A stretch of 11,963 nucleotides of DNA, from contig DLGX01000040.1 of assembly GCA_002482925.1 (NCBI GenBank), positions 1 to 11,963 of the forward strand, written 5' to 3'. The translations under genes and the position numbers were made by a program. Under the pieces are notes generated by a model. That model was not told the origin of the DNA, made no database searches, and worked only from the letters and a program-made list of their open reading frames with translations. This stretch comes from Candidatus Saccharibacteria bacterium UBA7683. Its GTDB lineage: Bacteria; Patescibacteriota; Saccharimonadia; Saccharimonadales; UBA7683. This document shows, piece by piece, positions 11,766 to 11,963 of this stretch (position 1 is the first letter of the stretch; every line of letters starts with the position of its first letter).

Positions 11766-11785
11766 AATACCTCATCAGAGGTATT
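11766..11785 (-). terminator. Terminator-like hairpin just upstream of the Dabb promoter
   Basis: AATACCTC (11766-11773) and GAGGTATT (11778-11785) are perfect 8-bp arms around a 4-nt loop. On the minus strand the hairpin continues into a short T-run, consistent with ending the gene that enters from the right edge. Confidence 0.55.
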
Positions 11786-11789
11786 AGTT

Positions 11790-11834
11790 CTATTTCCAGT
11801 AGGGGTTATGGAAAATTAACAGAGGTGGAAATAG
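11790..11834. repeat. 9-bp inverted repeat in the intergenic stretch
   Basis: CTATTTCCA (11790-11798) and TGGAAATAG (11826-11834) are perfect inverse arms around 27 nt, between the hairpin at 11766 and the upstream gene end. The role is unknown. Confidence 0.4.
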
Positions 11835-11903
11835 TGGCTCACCACAATAGAAGAAGTTATAACTGTAATTAAGCAGGATCTTATAGTTTCAGAACGGCGC
11901 TAA

Positions 11904-11963
11904 TTAACTGCCAGCCTCGGACTCCATCTTTTCAAGACGAGTGTAGTAGTCAGGGATTTCTTT
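11904..11963 (-). CDS. C-terminal end of a gene running in from the right edge
   Basis: The minus frame gives KEIPDYYTRLEKMESEAGS followed by TAA (11906-11904). The composition, the clean stop and the downstream terminator-like hairpin support a real protein end. Nineteen residues are too few to identify it. Confidence 0.6.
   Translation of the reverse strand, partial: KEIPDYYTRLEKMESEAGS

Overview
This 12-kb window looks like part of a small, densely packed, monoderm (Gram-positive-type) bacterial genome. The best fit is a free-living, possibly freshwater, Patescibacteria/CPR lineage, most likely Saccharibacteria. This is an inference: no rRNA or marker gene is present. It rests on LAxTG-type wall-anchored surface proteins, a secreted LysM-CHAP protein, a heliorhodopsin (a family known from monoderms), very short intergenic gaps, and many genes whose -10 box sits only 6-8 nt before the ATG. 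The standard genetic code fits: TGA ends the heliorhodopsin exactly after its family-typical C-terminus.

Layout. 1-356 (-): N-terminal part of a secreted helical protein with an apparent AUU start. 357-797: about 440 bp without a gene but full of inverted repeats. 798-1589 (+): secreted LysM-CHAP peptidase or amidase. 1637-3247 (-): seven-repeat beta-propeller surface protein with an LASTG anchor, again with an apparent AUU start. 3418-4353 (+): NADPH:quinone oxidoreductase-type MDR enzyme behind a palindromic operator. 4418-5057 (+): DUF1801 protein plus an uncharacterised 80-aa protein. 6651-5063 (-): CYTH phosphatase/cyclase-like protein, then ribose-phosphate pyrophosphokinase. 6792-7079 (+): YdeI/OmdA-like protein. 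7872-7108 (-): heliorhodopsin. 9368-7965 (-): second LASTG-anchored surface protein with Ig-like and Ca-binding segments. 9663-9505 (-): a 52-aa Trp-rich membrane protein with a strong terminator. 10109-9840 (-): single-domain rhodanese. 10240-10960 (+): DUF2975 membrane protein and XRE-type regulator. 11330-11037 (-): three-helix membrane protein. 11748-11434 (-): Dabb-domain protein. 11963-11904 (-): C-terminal 19 residues of another gene.

The genes divide by translation signal. Most secreted or envelope genes carry a clear Shine-Dalgarno (GGAG, AGGAGG or G-runs), as does the MDR oxidoreductase. Cytoplasmic genes, heliorhodopsin and the other polytopic membrane proteins mostly have a -10 box immediately before the ATG, predicting leaderless mRNAs. 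Functionally the window combines envelope display and wall remodelling (LysM-CHAP, beta-propeller, Ig-like protein), light sensing (heliorhodopsin), nucleotide precursor supply (Prs) and small stress or redox genes (MDR, rhodanese, Dabb, OmdA). The genes do not form one obvious pathway.
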